A DNA stretch of 23,992 bases from Terana coerulea (taxonomy: Eukaryota > Basidiomycota > Agaricomycetes > Polyporales > Phanerochaetaceae), in contig JAKOGH010000435.1 of NCBI GenBank assembly GCA_024811115.1, forward strand, positions 1-23,992, in the 5' to 3' direction. This document shows positions 1-9,765 of this stretch, in pieces. The notes under the pieces were generated by a model, which was not told the origin of the DNA, did not search any database, and saw only the letters and a program-made list of their open reading frames with translations. The translations under genes were made by a program, and so were the position numbers. How positions within the stretch are numbered: position 1 is the stretch's first letter; every line of letters starts with the position of its first letter.

Positions 1-282
1 GTAGTAAACCCAATCTGCAGCTCAGCTATGCGTTTCTCTTGCTCACTGTACTCGGTCAGCAGGGGTAAGGGTTCTAATGGCTGCATTCGAGTATTAAGCG
101 GCGAGAAAAATAATCTGAGGTCATGGACATACTGGATATAGCTGACTTTCGTCTCGAGACATATTCTGAATGTCTGCGAAGGTAAGGCCCATTGGTGGTA
201 GGCTGGCGGCACCACCGAAACCACCTCTACCTCCAAATCCACCTCTTCCACCCCTCCCTCCGCCGCGACCGCCTCTAGACAT
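1..282 (-). CDS. RPC31: RNA polymerase III subunit Rpc31/C31 homologue, 5' part only
   Basis: The start codon is at 282..280. Exon 1 (282..133) encodes a Gly/Arg-rich opening (MSRGGRGGGRGG) followed by GLTFADIQNMSRDESQLYP. A 52-nt GT-AG intron (132..81) then leads to exon 2 (80 to beyond base 1), which continues PLEPLPLLTEYSEQEKRIAE. The RGG-type N terminus followed by a Leu-Tyr-Pro-Pro, PLP, TEYS, EKRIAEL stretch is the pattern of fungal Rpc31, a component of the Pol III-specific subcomplex used in initiation of tRNA and 5S rRNA transcription in the nucleus. An ATG further upstream in the same frame (396) would add 38 residues that do not resemble the family, so the internal Met is preferred. 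The gene runs off the left edge. It is divergent from the ALY gene with 260 bp between start codons. Confidence 0.8.
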
Positions 283-542
283 GGCTGTAAATAGGGTGTG
301 AGAGGTGCGAAATGGCTGAGAAGTAGAGCTGGCATTGGTTAGAGTTGCCAAACAAGGAATACAAAGGGCGTTTCCTCGAGTAACAGTTCGTTTCAAACCC
401 CGAAAACCATGATAAGTAGACGCATTTGGGCGTTTACGCCTTCAACACGAACGACGACGACGACCCCGCCCTCGGCCCTTTCGACACTCTCTCTATCATC
501 CCGAAGACCAGAAGACACGTCCTAAATACCTCTTTGGACAAC
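283..542. promoter_or_regulatory. Divergent promoter between RPC31 and ALY/YRA1
   Basis: These 260 bp separate two genes transcribed in opposite directions, so both promoters must lie here or overlap. The only symmetric element I see is the imperfect palindrome GGCGTTTACGCC at 429..440 (arms GGCGT/ACGCC, two-base spacer). No convincing TATA box is present. The regulatory role is inferred from position alone. Confidence 0.45.
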
Positions 543-2013
543 ATGGACAAGAGCTTGGACGAGGTCAGTTGTATACACTGACGAACTCGCTCGCCACATT
601 CTCCGCACCGCCATATGCCAACGAGAGCGACGATGTTAACAAAGTCGTGTCTAGATCATCTCCACCCGCCCCAAGGCTCGCCGAACGGCTGCGCCGCGTC
701 GTCAATCTGCCAAAGCGCAGGTTCTTGGAACCTCCAACAGTCCCGCCACTCGTGCTCGCGCAGCCCCTGCTGCTGCTACGAAGCCTGCGCCCGCCGCCGT
801 CGCGGGCTCTTCCGAGAAAATCATCGTTTCCAACCTTCCCACAGATGTCAACGAGAGTCAAGTCAGGGTAGGTCTATACTACTACCTACATAGCGTTGAA
901 TATGCTGACCTCGATGATAGGAGCTCTTCCAGTCGACCGTTGGCCCACTCAAAGAGGTTACTCTCCATTACAACAGCAACGGCCAGTCGAAGGGTGTCGC
1001 GAACGTCACCTTTTCCCGCCGTGGTGACGGTACAAAGGCGTACCAGCAATACAACAACCGCCTCATTGATGGAAGTTAGTATCGACTGCTTTCGCATTTC
1101 TTGCCTTCACCTTTCCATATTCGACGGACGTGGGGTTGTAATGGGGGAAAACGGCAGTGGTCATGCGTTGCGTTCCGGTCTCGAAGACGTCCGGCTTTGT
1201 TGCTGTAGATGCCGATGAAGACGCTGCGATGGGGCTCCCGCCCTACCCGCCGAGCTCTGCGTGTGTCCCGCAACGGACGCCTACAGCTCAGCGGTGCAGA
1301 GCTCCCTCTCGACGGTCGTTTCGACTTTGCCATCGCCGGGGTCTGATCCACCCCGCCGACCACGCAAGTCCGACCTCGATGGTATCGAATGCTCCCAACC
1401 TTGATGGTCGATACAACCTGGTTGCTGCTACAGACGGCTCACAGTCTGGCTTCGTTGGTGCATACCACGGCTGTCGCTCCCTCTGACCTGCACAAGCGCA
1501 GACGCAGCGCGTATCGCAAGACGTCAATGTTGTTACTTTTGCTTGTGCTCTCACTTCGCTGAACAGCCAACTGACGAATACTCTACTTGCCTTCTCTTCC
1601 GTCCCGCTTCTCCCGCCACGTCTTCAACAGAGCGCCCCATGAAGATCGAAATTGTTGTCGACCCCTCGCGCCCCGCACCCGCTGCCTCCCTTGCTGCACG
1701 CGTCGCACCACCGCCTGCCGCTGCCGCTGCTGATGGCGCCGCTGCCAGGTCAGTCTCGCCATTCCGGGACACTCCGTACTGTGTTCGCCCCCACAACACG
1801 ACGCTAATACCAATCCTCCTGTACATAGAGGTGGCGGACGGCCCAAGCGGGGACGGGGCACCGGAAAGCCTCGCAGAGGCGAGAGGCCTGCGAAGACGGC
1901 CGCCGATCTCGACGCCGAGATGGAGGTCAGTTGTATTGGCTTGCTGGATTGACGTGTTGCTCAAGTTTTTGTAGGACTACACCGCTCAGACCGCAGCTCC
2001 CGCCGCGGCTTAG
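543..2013 (+). CDS. YRA1: ALY/REF-type mRNA export adaptor (Yra1 / THO complex subunit 4)
   Basis: Six exons give a 213-residue protein: 543..563, 655..867, 921..1074, 1631..1748, 1829..1925 and 1975..2013. It opens with MDKSLDEIISTRPKARR, the conserved N-terminal helix that binds the UAP56/Sub2 helicase. An Ala/Arg-rich linker follows, then an RRM (about residues 60-140) with RNP2 (IIVSNL) and RNP1 (SKGVANVTF). The C-terminal box is RGGGRPKRGRG followed by LDAEMEDY. The family binds mRNA with the TREX complex and hands it to the export receptor in the nucleus. All frames and splice phases are consistent. The odd feature is intron 3, 556 nt long against 49-91 nt for the other four; retaining it creates a stop two codons into the intron, at the end of the RRM. 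Confidence 0.93.
1075..1630 (+). other. Unusually long intron 3 of the ALY/YRA1 gene
   Basis: Donor GTTAGT at 1075 and acceptor CAACAG ending at 1630 join exactly in phase to give IDGKRPMKIEIVVD, so the splice is well supported. The 556-nt length is about ten times that of its neighbours. Inside, after a possible internal acceptor (TGTAG at 1204..1208), lies an open frame at 1209..1346 (45 codons, high GC, rich in Arg and Leu) of unknown meaning. I see no transposon ends in it. Confidence 0.7.
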
Positions 2014-2304
2014 ACGAGTGCATTTTCCGCTTTTGTTCTGCTTTGTGCACGTCTCTCCCACCCACCTCCTCTTTTTCCTTGGACCATGCCGCGTCTCTGG
2101 GCTGTGTTACTATCTCTACTGTCGTACTATACTCGCAAAATTGTCATACTTCGTGCTGTTTGTCGCTTTCATCGCGAGCTGAGTGAGATCAAGCGGGCGT
2201 CAGTTGAGGACAAAAGGCTTTCACGCGCACGGTCATCATGAACTCTTCCAAGACACCACATTCAACTTCACTCCGAACCCACCTCAGCATCGTCGACAAT
2301 CGCA
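2014..2304. other. Intergenic region between ALY and the farnesyltransferase gene
   Basis: A pyrimidine-rich 3' flank of ALY followed by the presumed promoter of the downstream gene. I find no open frame with a family match and no repeat. No clear TATA box is visible. Confidence 0.5.
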
Positions 2305-3600
2305 ATGTCACATGTTACTGGCGAAGATGACAGTGGCGTCCCCCTACTCTATTGCGAACGCCCTGAGTGGGCGGACGTAACCCCTCTTCTTCAATATGAA
2401 GGGGTGAACAACCCGATTGCACCTATCTTTTACACTCCAGAATGTACGCTTTCTCGTCGCGACAGTTCCACGATGGTTCATCAACCTGCGTAATTTCTGT
2501 AGACAAGGACGCGACAGATTACTTCAGAGCGGTGGTGAAGTCGGGGGAAACCAGCGAGCGTGCTCTCGAGCTCACCGAAACTATCATACGGATGAACCCA
2601 GCGCATTACTCCGCATGGTGAACAGAGAAAGTTCTGTCGCCTCGGATGTTAAGCTTACACTTGCATAGGCAGTATCGGTACCGGACGCTGCTCGCGTTGA
2701 ACGCCCCACTATATGCCGAGCTGCGGCTCATGGACGAAGTCGCAGTCAAGAACATGAAGACGTACCAAGTCTGGCACCACCGCCGGCTACTCATCACGCA
2801 CCTGACGATGGGCTCCACGACCTCTAAGCCCACAGTGGATCCTGTCGACACCGCGACCGCCGAGCTCGAATTCATCGCGAAGGTCCTCGAGGTCGACACG
2901 AAGAACTACCACACATGGAGCTACCGCCAGTGGCTCCTGGCGCACTTCGACGATGCCGGGCTGTGGCTGGGCGAGCTTCCGTACGTCGACGACCTCCTGG
3001 CGGCGGATGTGAGGAACAACTCAGCGTGGCACCACCGGTACTTTGTGGTGTTCGGAAGGGGGTCGAGTTCGCATGCGACGCCGGCGGAGCGGGAGGAGGT
3101 GCTTCAGAGGGAGCTCAGGTCCGTTATATGCAACGTCACTGCTACGTCGATGCTTATCGTTGGTATTTGCCAGATACACCAAAGGCAAGATCGCTCTCGC
3201 ACCAAACAACGCTTCTGCTTGGAACTACCTCCGTGGTGCTCTGGAGTATAACAATACCCCTTTCATCAGTCTTGCGCCATTCGCCGAACCGTATACCGTC
3301 CGCCGAAATCCCTGGGACGATGAAGATGTAGTCGACCTGGACAATCCGAAGCCGTCTTCAGAGGCTGCGTTACCCTGCGTTGCTGCGCTGGATTTTCTTG
3401 CGGAGGCGCATGTTCGTGAAGGAGGGGACTCAATAATGAAAGCGGTGGACTTCTGGAAGTCGCTTGCGAACGAGCATGACATCATCAGGAAAAAGTACGC
3501 CTTCTGCAAGTTATACAACCTACACTCATCTGTTTTGCCATCATATAGGTACTGGGAGTTCCGTATTAAGGAAGCGTTGGAGAGTAGAACTGGGGACTAA
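2305..3600 (+). CDS. RAM2: Protein farnesyltransferase/geranylgeranyltransferase type I alpha subunit
   Basis: Five exons (2305..2443, 2503..2617, 2669..3118, 3174..3494, 3549..3600) encode 358 residues, close to the usual length. The sequence carries the prenyltransferase alpha-repeat series, each around a Trp: AHYSAWQYR (W85), KTYQVWHHRR (W120), KNYHTWSYR (W168), NNSAWHHR (W205) and NASAWNYLRG. The lysine in KTYQVWHHRR matches the one implicated in farnesyl transfer in the human alpha subunit. The protein pairs with a beta subunit to prenylate CaaX proteins such as Ras and Rho in the cytosol. The last intron (3495..3548) is 54 nt and free of stops, so retention would insert 18 residues. The spliced form (IRKKYWEFRIKEAL) fits the family, so I treat it as an intron. 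Confidence 0.94.
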
Positions 3601-3970
3601 CCTGAGCGGGACTGTAATGCTGTATCAATTTTCGAGAATCATATGAACAAGTGAGTCAGCTGAAGCATGATGTCTCTGTTCGAATGTGCGACTCTAATGC
3701 CAGAATAATTCATGATAGGCTGTACTACTATTTTGAAGTATAGAATTGGTGCGAAAACGTTCTTGTGGTGACCGTCATACCACGGTCTAAGTAGTCAGTC
3801 TGTGGGTGAGTTACTCCTCACGCGGCAGTGCAAAAGCGTTTTGTTGCACCGATGCGCAGGGTCAAAGCTAAAAACCCCAAAACAGCAAGTAAGCATAACT
3901 GCTTATATGTCAGGCTGCAACTGATCTGCTGTCTGATACCAGAAGGGTTTTCCACCACCCATTACGTGTA
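3601..3970. other. Intergenic stretch, no gene seen
   Basis: AT-richer than the flanking genes. It contains the 3' flank of the RAM2 homologue and nothing else I can support on either strand. Confidence 0.5.
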
Positions 3971-4171
3971 ATGGCTTCAGCAGTCTGCGCAGCCCTGGCT
4001 GAGTCCCATGGTACGTGCGTCTGCTTGGCCCTTCTGTACCTTCGCTGACCGTTCTTACAGTCTACGAAGACTGGTTGAGTCGACGATCGACTACGCTTTC
4101 AACCGATGCGCTTACGGTGCTACTGGAATTTGTCTTTCGTGAACGTCAGGATCGTCGGCTTCCACAGGCTA
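3971..4171 (+). other. Possible small upstream exons (copy 1), related to 20748-20860
   Basis: An ATG at 3971 opens MASAVCAALAESH. A GTACGT donor at 4011 and a TTACAG acceptor ending at 4060 give a 50-nt intron, and a second open segment (4061..4171) ends at a GTGAGT donor. The same acceptor, exon and donor layout recurs upstream of the second DUF4470-MYND gene at 20748..20860 with clear but weak similarity. The two copies do not keep the same open frame. At the place where copy 2 has the next acceptor (TTCTAG at 20931..20936), copy 1 reads TAC (4245..4247). I do not recognise the product. It may be a decayed exon set, a transcribed leader or a short separate gene. Confidence 0.3.
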
Positions 4172-4419
4172 GTGAGTTTCCTACGTACTAGTCACCGCAA
4201 GCTCAGCACCGAACGGTGTTTTCCTTGGCGACGCTGTCTGTTACTACGCGCTCTGCTCGATATGGGCTAGTATGCCAGCGTTTTTAAGGATTTTCCCGTC
4301 TGTCTCCGTTGAATGTTTATGCCAGTGAGAGGTGTGATGCTGGTAATCGCAAAAGTAATCCAGCATAACTCCTCCCACCTTCTACGCGCATAATGTCAAA
4401 GTAATCTAAGCTGCAGCCC

Positions 4420-4535
4420 AATATGTTCATGATAAAGTCATTCTCGAGTCGCAGCCCAGACACGTGCAGATAGACGCGTTGGTTTGTTGACAAGGCATGC
4501 AGCGTGGCGGGCAACTTGAACCTGCGTACACTCAT
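4420..4535. promoter_or_regulatory. Conserved CACGTG block upstream of DUF4470-MYND copy 1
   Basis: This block is strongly conserved with 21110..21240 upstream of the second copy, unlike the more diverged DNA around it. It contains the palindrome CACGTG at 4461..4466, 138 bp before the start codon; the copy-2 equivalent is at 21167..21172, 139 bp before its start. CACGTG is the E-box core bound by fungal bHLH regulators. The role as a binding site is inferred from conservation and position. Confidence 0.45.
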
Positions 4536-4598
4536 CCCCTCGCCCTCCCCTGCAGCACAGCACGACGACTATCGCCCTCACCTAAGGACCTCTACATC

Positions 4599-7500
4599 AT
4601 GGCCCATACCGTCCGCTGGCCAACCACAAGCTTTTTCTATGCTGTGGGAAATACTTCCCCCTGTTTCTTTGGTTCAGCATGTTCCTCCGGGGTCGAATGC
4701 AAACTTCCTCCTTCTAGGGTGCGGCGACCCCAGAAACATATTATACACTATCTTTGCCAGTGGTATCGATCAATCTACCGGTGAGGGTGTATCTTACTGA
4801 ACTTGCGCAATCATAAACTGAGGTTGTCTTAGCGAAGCAACAATTCGACTTTACCTGTTGCGACATCGAGCCGGCTATTCTTGGTGAGTGCTTAGGCTCG
4901 TCACCTCATGCCAATCTATAACACTCCCATAGCGCGCAACATCCTACTTTTTACCCTCCTGTCGCACAGCGATTCCTCGAAGGACGGCGACTTGCATTGG
5001 AATATATTCTACCACTTTTTCTTGGACGACAAATCTTCGTCTCTCCTCACGTCGCAGAGCCAGAAGTTAGCGGACTCTTCTGTGGACTTCGAAACATGGA
5101 ATGCGAGCCAATATAGCTCATTCATAGAGATCGGCAGTCGCTTCACGCTCGAGAAGCTTCATCATCTTTGGACCTTGTACGCACAGATGCGGTCATTCTC
5201 CCCGTCGAAGGCCAAGCAATTCACGGAAGAGTTCAGGGCAGGAATGAAGAAGACCTATGAGGACAAGCATAAGGGAGGAATGGATCTGGGTGCTACACGT
5301 TCTGCGGGTCCCACGTCAGTAAACGCCGTGTTCGTGACCGGTGACGGTGCAAGCACGTTCTGGAAGACGGGTGTGACTTTCACCAGCCAACGCGACGTCA
5401 ATGAAGCCATCAATGCCAATCCAACATTCGCATACGCTACACAGGGAGAAGGTTTCATGCCCCACTACGGAACCAACCCGTTGGCCTCATTCCACCTGGC
5501 ACCGGCTTTTTACTCATGGAGGCCCTCTTTCGTCGCCGTCGCTGGGAGATATCTATGGAGAGGCACGATCCCAGTTCACGGCATGGTGCGGGGCGTTTCG
5601 AGCCTGCGTCCAACCGGGGAGCTCACCCCGTGTGAAGATCAGGGTAGTTGTCGGGGACGTCCTCGCATTCTGCGAGGCTCTTCAGGTCAAAGGAGCTGGA
5701 TGGGACACTTCATTGCTGCCACGAGTATCCTCTTGGCGTGCCTCGCTATTTTCTCTAGACGGACCTGCATACGCTCAGAATGGCGCTCCATCCACATTCG
5801 ATGTCATTGACACCTCCAACCTCTGCGACCATATCGGTACTCTCAACATACTCATGGCAACCGCCCCACTATTGGAATCTTCACCCACCACCGTTCTTCT
5901 GACGGAGACGATGTTGGTTTCTGGAGAGGACCCCATGGTGGCTTTCACGGAGAGTTTGAGCGGCGATCTGACGGCCATGTCCATTCTTCTCGACCTCACT
6001 CCGACATCCTATGTCTCAAAGTACAATACTGCGTCCAACGTCCACGAAGTCATCGCCTTCCAGTTTCAATCGAAGGGCGGCGCCCAGTACCACGAGCGTC
6101 TCGTGTGGAAGATTCCGTCTCGTCTCACTGCCATAGAAAGCGGCGTTTTGGTTTCTTGTGATCCGTCGCAGCTGGCAGGCTTGCTGTTCAACATCTATCG
6201 TCGCATGTTCACACACGAAAATATCGCAGACCTCTTTCGAGGGCGGTTCTCCCTGGCCACTTTGACGAGCGGAGAAAATGTTCACTACTGCCGCAAAAGC
6301 TTCGCAATTCTCCTCGCCTATTTGAAGGGTCGCATAGTAGTCAAATGGGAGCAGGTACTGGACGACTTTATCGAGCGAATTACGCGGGATCGCTCGTTGT
6401 TGGTCGGCATGAACCACTATCAGGACCTATTGCTGCAAATGCACCTTCTCGGAATCCGTTCAAAATCCCCATTTGTACCTGGCGACCCTGCTCTCACACG
6501 AAACAAGAACATCGGTCGGTTCTCCGAATGGGCCGTGGTACCACCAGTGGTTTGCATCGCCTTCGCAGCTCCCAAGGCGAGATTTCATGTCCTAGAAGAA
6601 AGCGGAGCTCCTCCCACCCCGGTCATAATGCTAGAACTCTGTGGCTCGACCTTCACAAACAGCTTCTCATCCATCGACACCATGTTTGGGACGTTGTCTG
6701 TTCAAGGCGCCGGCGAACATGCTACTGCCGTTGTCCATGAGGACCCGATGGGAAAACGTGGCACGCAGTCCGTCGTCGTCATCGCTTGGATTCCTGCTTG
6801 GATTGTTGGACACGAGCCGCACGGCACGACAGTACGCCTGCAGCTTCTCAGCACTCCTCGTACAGTTGCTCTTGCGAGTAGGCTGGGGTTGCGCCTGGGC
6901 TTGTTTGAAGCTCCTCTGGGGGATGCGAATCAGGTCCACATACTCCCTTCGAGACCGACGCTGTCTAGTCAGACTTCCCAGACTCCACATACTTCCCCGA
7001 ATCCGAACATCCCCCAATCTACGCCTTCGGCAGCCGTCGCGCTGGACGATACCAACCAGAAGATCATTACACTGATGCGGCGTGCGACCATCGAAGGTGT
7101 ATCAGCTAAGAAAATGCTGGCATCTAAGACGACGAGCGTCACGGCCAGACAAGTTGGTCCTTGCGACATGGAGTTGTCCGTTGGCACTAATCACACGGAA
7201 ACGCTGGGATTCCCATTCACGATAAATGGTGCGAAGGCCAAACTAAGGATCGCGCGTCAGTCGGGCTGGGTAGAGGTACAGTACTTTTATCCCCTCGAAT
7301 ATTTGAGAAGCTGTCTGACCTATACTTGAGGTCGTTGTTCCTCCATCACTCCTCGACAATGAAACCGCGGCGACCAGCATGCGCTTTCCGATCGCCAGGG
7401 ACGGCGATATCCTCGCGCCGTGGAATATCCATCGGCTCCACCTTGAGCGTCTTCCTATACTTTCTACGGCTCGACCCAAAACACTGGAATGGGTCAATAC

Positions 7501-8326
7501 GCATGTCAGCCTGGCCTTCTCCGATCGTGAGAAGACGGCGCGAGAGACGAAGAATATGGAGCCGATAACTCATGTCAAGGACAGCATGCATAGCATCTTT
7601 ATGCATACGATCGGACTTCAAGGCCCAATCAAAACCGGATCGTTTGGCCTGAACCGCCAAGGACATGGCGGCATGGACACCCTCATTTTTGTTACCGACG
7701 TCAGGCTCGACCTCCCCGCTCACACAATCGTTGCGGACGCGTTCGTCCTACCTCTCTACGACGCCCTCCTACGCCGAATAGATTCGGGCTTGCGGGAGAT
7801 CATATCTACCTTGGTACAGGTGAACGTAACCGTGGAAGAAAACATCGCTTGGAAAGCACTGTTACCCAGTCTCGTCGAGCGGTGCAGGACCTGGGAGCAT
7901 GGCGCGCGCTGTGCGTACAAGCTTCGAGGGACCATACCTCTGTCGACGGAACACGGCGAGGTGCCGATATGCGAGTGCGGACAAGGAAAAGTGACCGACG
8001 CGTTCCGACGCAAGAAGGAATGGGCGGTTTTCCTTCCGTACGTCACGCGAGTGGCTATCAGCCCGCTCTTCGCCGTTTCGTACCTCGAATCGGTGGCTGG
8101 CGGACTGAAGGACATAATGCAACATGACGGCTCCAGCTCCCTTGGCAGCGGTCCGCAGTCGGCAGGTCCTCAGGCTAGTAGCGGACCTCGATGCTCGAAC
8201 TGCGATGGGTCGCTTCCGGCTGGCAAGCAGAAGGTCTGCAGCCAGTGCAAAAAAGCGACTTACTGCAGCAAGGAGTGTCAGGTTGCGGATTGGAAGAAAC
8301 ATAAGCTGAAATGCACGAAAGTATGA
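4599..8326 (+). CDS. Large DUF4470-MYND zinc-finger protein, copy 1 (frame broken twice)
   Basis: Exons are 4599..4780, 4833..4883, 4933..7275 and 7331..8326. Without two surplus bases the total is 1,190 codons including stop. The N-terminal DUF4470 domain opens MAHTVRWPTTSFFY, then shows FLLLGCGDPRNILYT and FDFTCCDIEPAILARNILLF, as in fungal MYND proteins and the dynein-assembly factor DNAAF3. A long middle region has no domain I can name. The C terminus is a MYND finger (about the last 40 residues): CSNCDGSLPAGKQKVCSQC, then YCSKEC and WKKHKLKC, with all zinc ligands present. The biochemical role is unknown; MYND fingers usually bind proline-rich partners. Against copy 2 there is one extra base near 4657..4663 (a C5 tract) and one in the T5 tract 5507..5511. 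Both break the frame, so this is either a recent pseudogene or contains assembly errors. Confidence 0.85.
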
Positions 8327-8753
8327 GCCTCGGAAACTCCGGACGTCGGCAGAGATTGAGGTCTATTAGTGGCTGGTCGAAGGATCTGGGCTGTGCGGGT
8401 GATAGACTGCAATTTGGGGAATCTACGAGCTCTTATATTATGCCTTTGACTGGTGTAAGATTTATCTGCATCTCAAGTACATGCGATTCGGCAATGCCGG
8501 TAATCCAGACATGAATTGCGGTCATTGTGTGCCCTCTGGCTTTTAAGATAGATGCGCATCCACGAACAGATCACAACACGTCACAGAGTTAATTGTTTGC
8601 TTGCGTCACTAGACCCACGCAGCCGATAAGGTATCCCGTACACAACGAGCAGTGGTGATAGCCTATTGGGTAGGGGAAAATTCCTCGATAGCACTAGCGC
8701 CGCTAATACCCGTTACAATATCTCGCCCTGAAGAGCATAATATCTTCCGCGCA
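8327..8753. other. Convergent intergenic region, no gene seen
   Basis: This lies between the 3' ends of DUF4470-MYND copy 1 (plus) and the But2-like gene (minus). I find no supported open frame, repeat or RNA gene. It presumably carries both polyadenylation regions. Confidence 0.5.
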
Positions 8754-9765
8754 TCACAGAGATGGATGCTGAAGTAGATATAACGCTATGAAACCCGATA
8801 GCGGTCAACAGTGAGCCACTGCTCCAGGCACGATAAGGCGTAAACTCACCAGGACTAGTGACCTCCCAATCTTGCCAGAAGTCCACTTCGCAATGCGGGG
8901 CGTCAACGCCACATGAGAACTCAAACGTCTGGATAGAGTCGGCGCGGCAAGGGAAGAGGTCTGTGGTTACAGTGCCATTACCGATCCGCAAAGTTTTCAT
9001 CGGCGTCGACCCAATGCGACCGGGGCGGTTGCGCCAGGACAAATAGCGGATGTCCGCGAACTGGGACTCATCGGCAGATAGCCTCCAGACATCTAGACGC
9101 GTGGTGACTGAATTGGTTGGATCCTCTGCCGAGCCACCCGGCGCAACATTGGCCACGATCTGGCAAAGCTCCATCCCAAAATCACGTACTCGGAATTGTG
9201 CTATGGAATTCGTCTTGAATATCGATCAGTACGGCTAAACCGAAAGGGCATAAACAGTATTTACTTCGTTGTTCACGAGGACCCTCCGGGTATCTGGCGA
9301 CACTGTTCCAAATTTCGGGGTGAAAAAGCGACGGGTGTCCGAAGGGAATACGTAGTTCGGCTGTTTCCTGCTAACGTGGGTAAGGATGTGGGCAAAGTTC
9401 ACGAGTGGGTCCGGGCGCGGTGCGTTGAGAGCTTGGTAGTCGACTTTCTCTAAGCCGATGTATTGGCTGGGACGAGACAAGGGTTCTTGGCGATCTGTGT
9501 TGGTTCGTACGTGCCAGTGTACAAGCATTGCGGAGAACAACGCCACGTTTAAAACCACGCATAGCACGGGAGACCAAGGAGAATGAATGGGACGGCGCGA
9601 ACCCGGCCGTAGTCGCGTTCGCTAAGATTATTGGAGTCTTGGTTAGCACTTTACCACAGATACGCGACTGGCTAACGCACTTTGGTGGCTCTTGCCTTGC
9701 TCTTCATATTCTACTATGTCGTCACAATCCTGCGCCAATGGGGTGTATGTGGTAGACGGTTGCAT
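8754..9765 (-). CDS. Single-pass membrane protein with But2 C-terminal-like domain
   Basis: Four exons, 9765..9664, 9621..9265, 9213..8850 and 8785..8754, give 284 residues with all phases consistent. A short cytosolic head (MQPSTTYTPLAQDCDD) precedes a single hydrophobic segment at about residues 53-70 (VLCVVLNVALFSAMLVHW). The large remainder includes NYVFPSDTRRFFTPKFGTVS, IAQFRVRDFGMELC, LDVWRL, LSWRNRPGR and CEVDFWQDW. This order matches a common Agaricomycete family annotated as ubiquitin-3-binding But2 C-terminal domain; its function there is not established. Topology suggests a type II membrane protein with the domain outside the cytosol. The choice of donor for intron 1 (42 nt, GTATCT) and the short last exon are the least certain parts. 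Confidence 0.72.

Noticed and set aside
1075..1630. Box C/D snoRNA within the ALY intron
   Set aside because: Only a weak GATGA and a CTGA about 130 bases apart; no terminal stem.
4504..4800. Open frame from ATG 4504 as the true start of MYND copy 1
   Set aside because: Its first 45 residues have no counterpart in copy 2 or the family, whereas MAHTVRWPTTSFFY at 4599 is conserved. It is open only because of the one-base shift.
6016..8302. Long antisense open frames across MYND copy 1
   Set aside because: They mirror the GC-rich codon pattern of the sense gene and have no splice or motif support.
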